From contig BFEA01000125.1 in NCBI GenBank assembly GCA_003427395.1, positions 1,203,317-1,223,775 of the forward strand: DNA of 20,459 nucleotides, written 5' to 3'. This DNA comes from Chara braunii. Its lineage: Eukaryota > Streptophyta > Charophyceae > Charales > Characeae. Below, piece after piece: positions 18,777 to 20,459 of this stretch (its first letter is position 1; each line of letters begins with the position of its first letter). The position numbers and the translations under genes are program-made. Below the pieces are notes generated by a model. That model was not told where the DNA came from. It worked only from the letters and a program-made list of their open reading frames with translations, and did no database searches.

Positions 18777-19586
18777 CACTTTCTCAATGTATCAACTTTG
18801 GGATTTCTTGTGTGCTGTTGCTTTTCTTTCTGACAATCTGTTATTCACTTTGTCATTGTCATTCTGTTGTGTATTTCTTTCTTTGTAAGACAACAGTCTC
18901 AGGATTCATATTTTATGCTCCTTACACCCTTAAAGTCTATTGTTTCAGATAAAATTTATGCTATCATTGATTAGTTCGTTTTGCTATTCATCTTGTTTTG
19001 ATTTCTGACTATTCATTTTTCCTCATCTATTTACTTCTCATGGGCAGGTTTTGTTTCACAGAAAGTCATTGTTCCGAGTTGTTGTTTCGACATTTTTCCA
19101 GATGGTAATATTTACACTTTCCAGTTTTATTTCCCCGCATGGTGTCCTAAAAATTTGTTCATCATGAAACTCAAACTGGTGATTCTTTTGTTTTAAACCA
19201 TTTGTACAATAGAGATTCAATGTACAAGGCTAAATTTGAATTTGGCCGAGCCTAAAAAATAAAGCATATGTTTTCCGTTTTCATTCTTGTTTTTTTTTTT
19301 TGGGGAGGGGGGGAGGAGTACCTTGGAATCACACCCAATGTTCAGGATGGACAACCTTAGCACTTCTCGAAATGGAGCAAAAAAATTTATCTTAAATCTT
19401 CCAAGGTCCACTGCGGGTAATGACTGGGGCAGTTTTAAACCCCCGCTAAACTTGGACATTTCGTTGCTTATTTCAAACTAAAAGTGTACCACAACCGCAT
19501 TTTCCTTTTTTTTATTTTTTTTATTTTGTGTTGTACTCGTTTTTTTCGTCTTGTCTGCATGACAGGGTGTTCTATCTCCCCATGTG
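18772..19586. other. AT-rich stretch without recognised gene
   Basis: T-rich on this strand with stops in all frames. An uninterrupted run of T10-12 followed by a G-rich purine run lies at 19289-19317. No conserved element recognised. Confidence 0.45.
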
Positions 19587-19705
19587 GAGGGGAGATGGAC
19601 AGGCAGGGACCCATAAGGCAGATGCACGGGCAGAGAGCCGAGAAGGCAGATGCACAAGTAGAGAGCCCAGAAGGGAGATCCACGAGCAGAGAGCCCAGAA
19701 GGCAG
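19587..19705 (+). repeat. 28-bp tandem repeat
   Basis: AAGGCAGATGCAC-GCAGAGAGCC-type units start at 19615, 19643 and 19671, with a partial one at 19699; a diverged copy precedes them from about 19587. Because 28 is not a multiple of three, the open frames across it change reading at each unit, so it is not a coding repeat. Confidence 0.75.
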
Positions 19706-19862
19706 CAAGTAGACATACACGACTACAACTACGGGAAAACGGGAGTGGTCACATATGACAACGTCACATAATGTTGCAATGAAAAACCAAATACTTGAAT
19801 TGAAAGAGGAGTTGTGTGTAAGGGAAGAGAACTGTGTGTTTGTCACTTTTGTTTTTTATATT

Positions 19863-19999
19863 CACTTAGTTCAAGTGTAATATAGGTGCTTACATGATCA
19901 AAGAACTATTACATTTTTGTTGTACATATATATAGAGAGAGAAAGCGAAAGAGAGAGAGAGAGAGACAGACGTACAGAGAGAGAGAGAGAGAGACGAAC

Positions 20000-20047
<48 letters not shown>

Positions 20048-20132
20048 GCGGTTGTTCGTAACTTCATAGTCACTAAGAACAATTGTAGTATAGGTGGTCA
20101 TATGATCACATAACTATTACATTTTTGTTGTA
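19863..20132. repeat. 62-bp direct repeats bracketing a GA tract
   Basis: 19863-19924 and 20071-20132 are of equal length and closely similar: CACT(T/A)AG, then TATAGGTG, ATGATCA and AACTATTACATTTTTGTTGTA are shared. Between them lies the GA tract and about 25 bp of other sequence, making the offset 208 bp. This is a local duplication that includes the microsatellite or its flank. Confidence 0.78.
19934..20046 (+). repeat. Interrupted GA microsatellite
   Basis: (GA)n in three blocks separated by GACAGACGTACA and GACGAACATACA, two related interruptions about 28 bp apart, so the tract contains its own short duplication. Confidence 0.93.
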
Positions 20133-20272
20133 TTCCTGAAGCCGGGTCAGAAGTCGTCATTTCTATATGAATAATGTTTTTTGCGAATGTTAATTTCGTT
20201 ACTGTGTATTTTGTTTTGTAATTCCACTTTTAACGTTGCTCGAGGATGCTTTGTCTCTTGCTTCTGCAAATT

Positions 20273-20287
20273 TTCTCTCTCTCTCTT

Positions 20288-20357
<70 letters not shown>

Positions 20358-20382
20358 TCTCTGCCTCTTTCTCTCTCTCTCT
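20273..20382 (+). repeat. CT microsatellite
   Basis: About 110 bp of (CT)n with single interruptions (TTTGT near 20287, CCC near 20353, GCC near 20363). Frames encoding Ser-Leu or Arg-Glu runs here are artefacts. Confidence 0.94.
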
Positions 20383-20459
20383 GCAGAAGGTATGAATAAT
20401 AAAAGTTAAAAGACAAAAAAATTATTTTGTCCTCCACAGCGCCGTCTTCTTACTCTTCG

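Noticed and set aside
18532-18888. 118-codon open frame starting MRAEGSGKRQ
   Set aside because: Its second half is the GA microsatellite and T-rich DNA. The first part alone is too short and without motifs.
19289-19317. G-rich run after poly-T as a G-quadruplex or poly(A) tail of a minus-strand retroelement
   Set aside because: Only three G-tracts of three or more plus a GG are present. No SINE or LINE body adjoins the T run, and no target-site duplication is visible.

Overview
The window looks like gene-poor, repeat-dominated nuclear DNA of a streptophyte (land plant or charophyte alga). The strongest clue is an 18-nt primer-binding site at 7543-7560 that exactly complements the 3' end, including CCA, of green-plant cytosolic tRNA-Asp. 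I find no supportable protein-coding gene, rRNA or tRNA gene on either strand. All longer open frames are repeat read-through or lie in parts of the long terminal repeats that are drifting neutrally.

The centre (about 2627-14675) is one very large LTR retrotransposon in + orientation. Its two LTRs are about 4.9 kb each (2627-7538 and 9710-14675) and enclose only about 2.17 kb of non-coding internal DNA. LTRs begin TGTC and end in CACA, the PBS follows the 5' LTR, and a weak polypurine run precedes the 3' LTR. There is no gag, protease, reverse transcriptase, RNase H or integrase. This is the architecture of a LARD (large retrotransposon derivative), a non-autonomous class that depends on proteins from a related autonomous element. 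Sampled stretches of the two LTRs differ by about 4-5%, mostly by transitions, so this is not a fresh insertion. Both LTRs carry their own tandem modules: a 30-bp array, a 50-bp array, a GT microsatellite and a shared TATA-like box. The internal domain holds diverged units of about 180-200 bp, two of them with a CGCGCG hairpin, and near its 3' end three hairpins with compensatory base changes.

Left flank (1-2626): an AT-rich 201-bp direct repeat, about 1.2 kb without recognisable genes, a possible minus-strand PBS of a second LTR element (1281-1298), and a degenerate 5-bp-register minisatellite (about 1790-2410).

Right flank (14676-20459): a higher-order repeat with a period near 1,376 bp, containing 94-bp exon-like units that mostly end in strong 5' splice-site consensus. 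It also contains a short GC-rich minisatellite split by a 225-bp CT tract with an N. Further right come a 107-bp partial duplication, a 77/107-bp array, a 28-bp array, and three more GA/CT tracts, one of them flanked by 62-bp direct repeats.

Nothing here works as a gene pathway. The functional logic that can be inferred is that of a non-autonomous retroelement: promoter in the LTR, tRNA-Asp priming, structured non-coding RNA for possible trans-mobilisation, all set in satellite-rich DNA.
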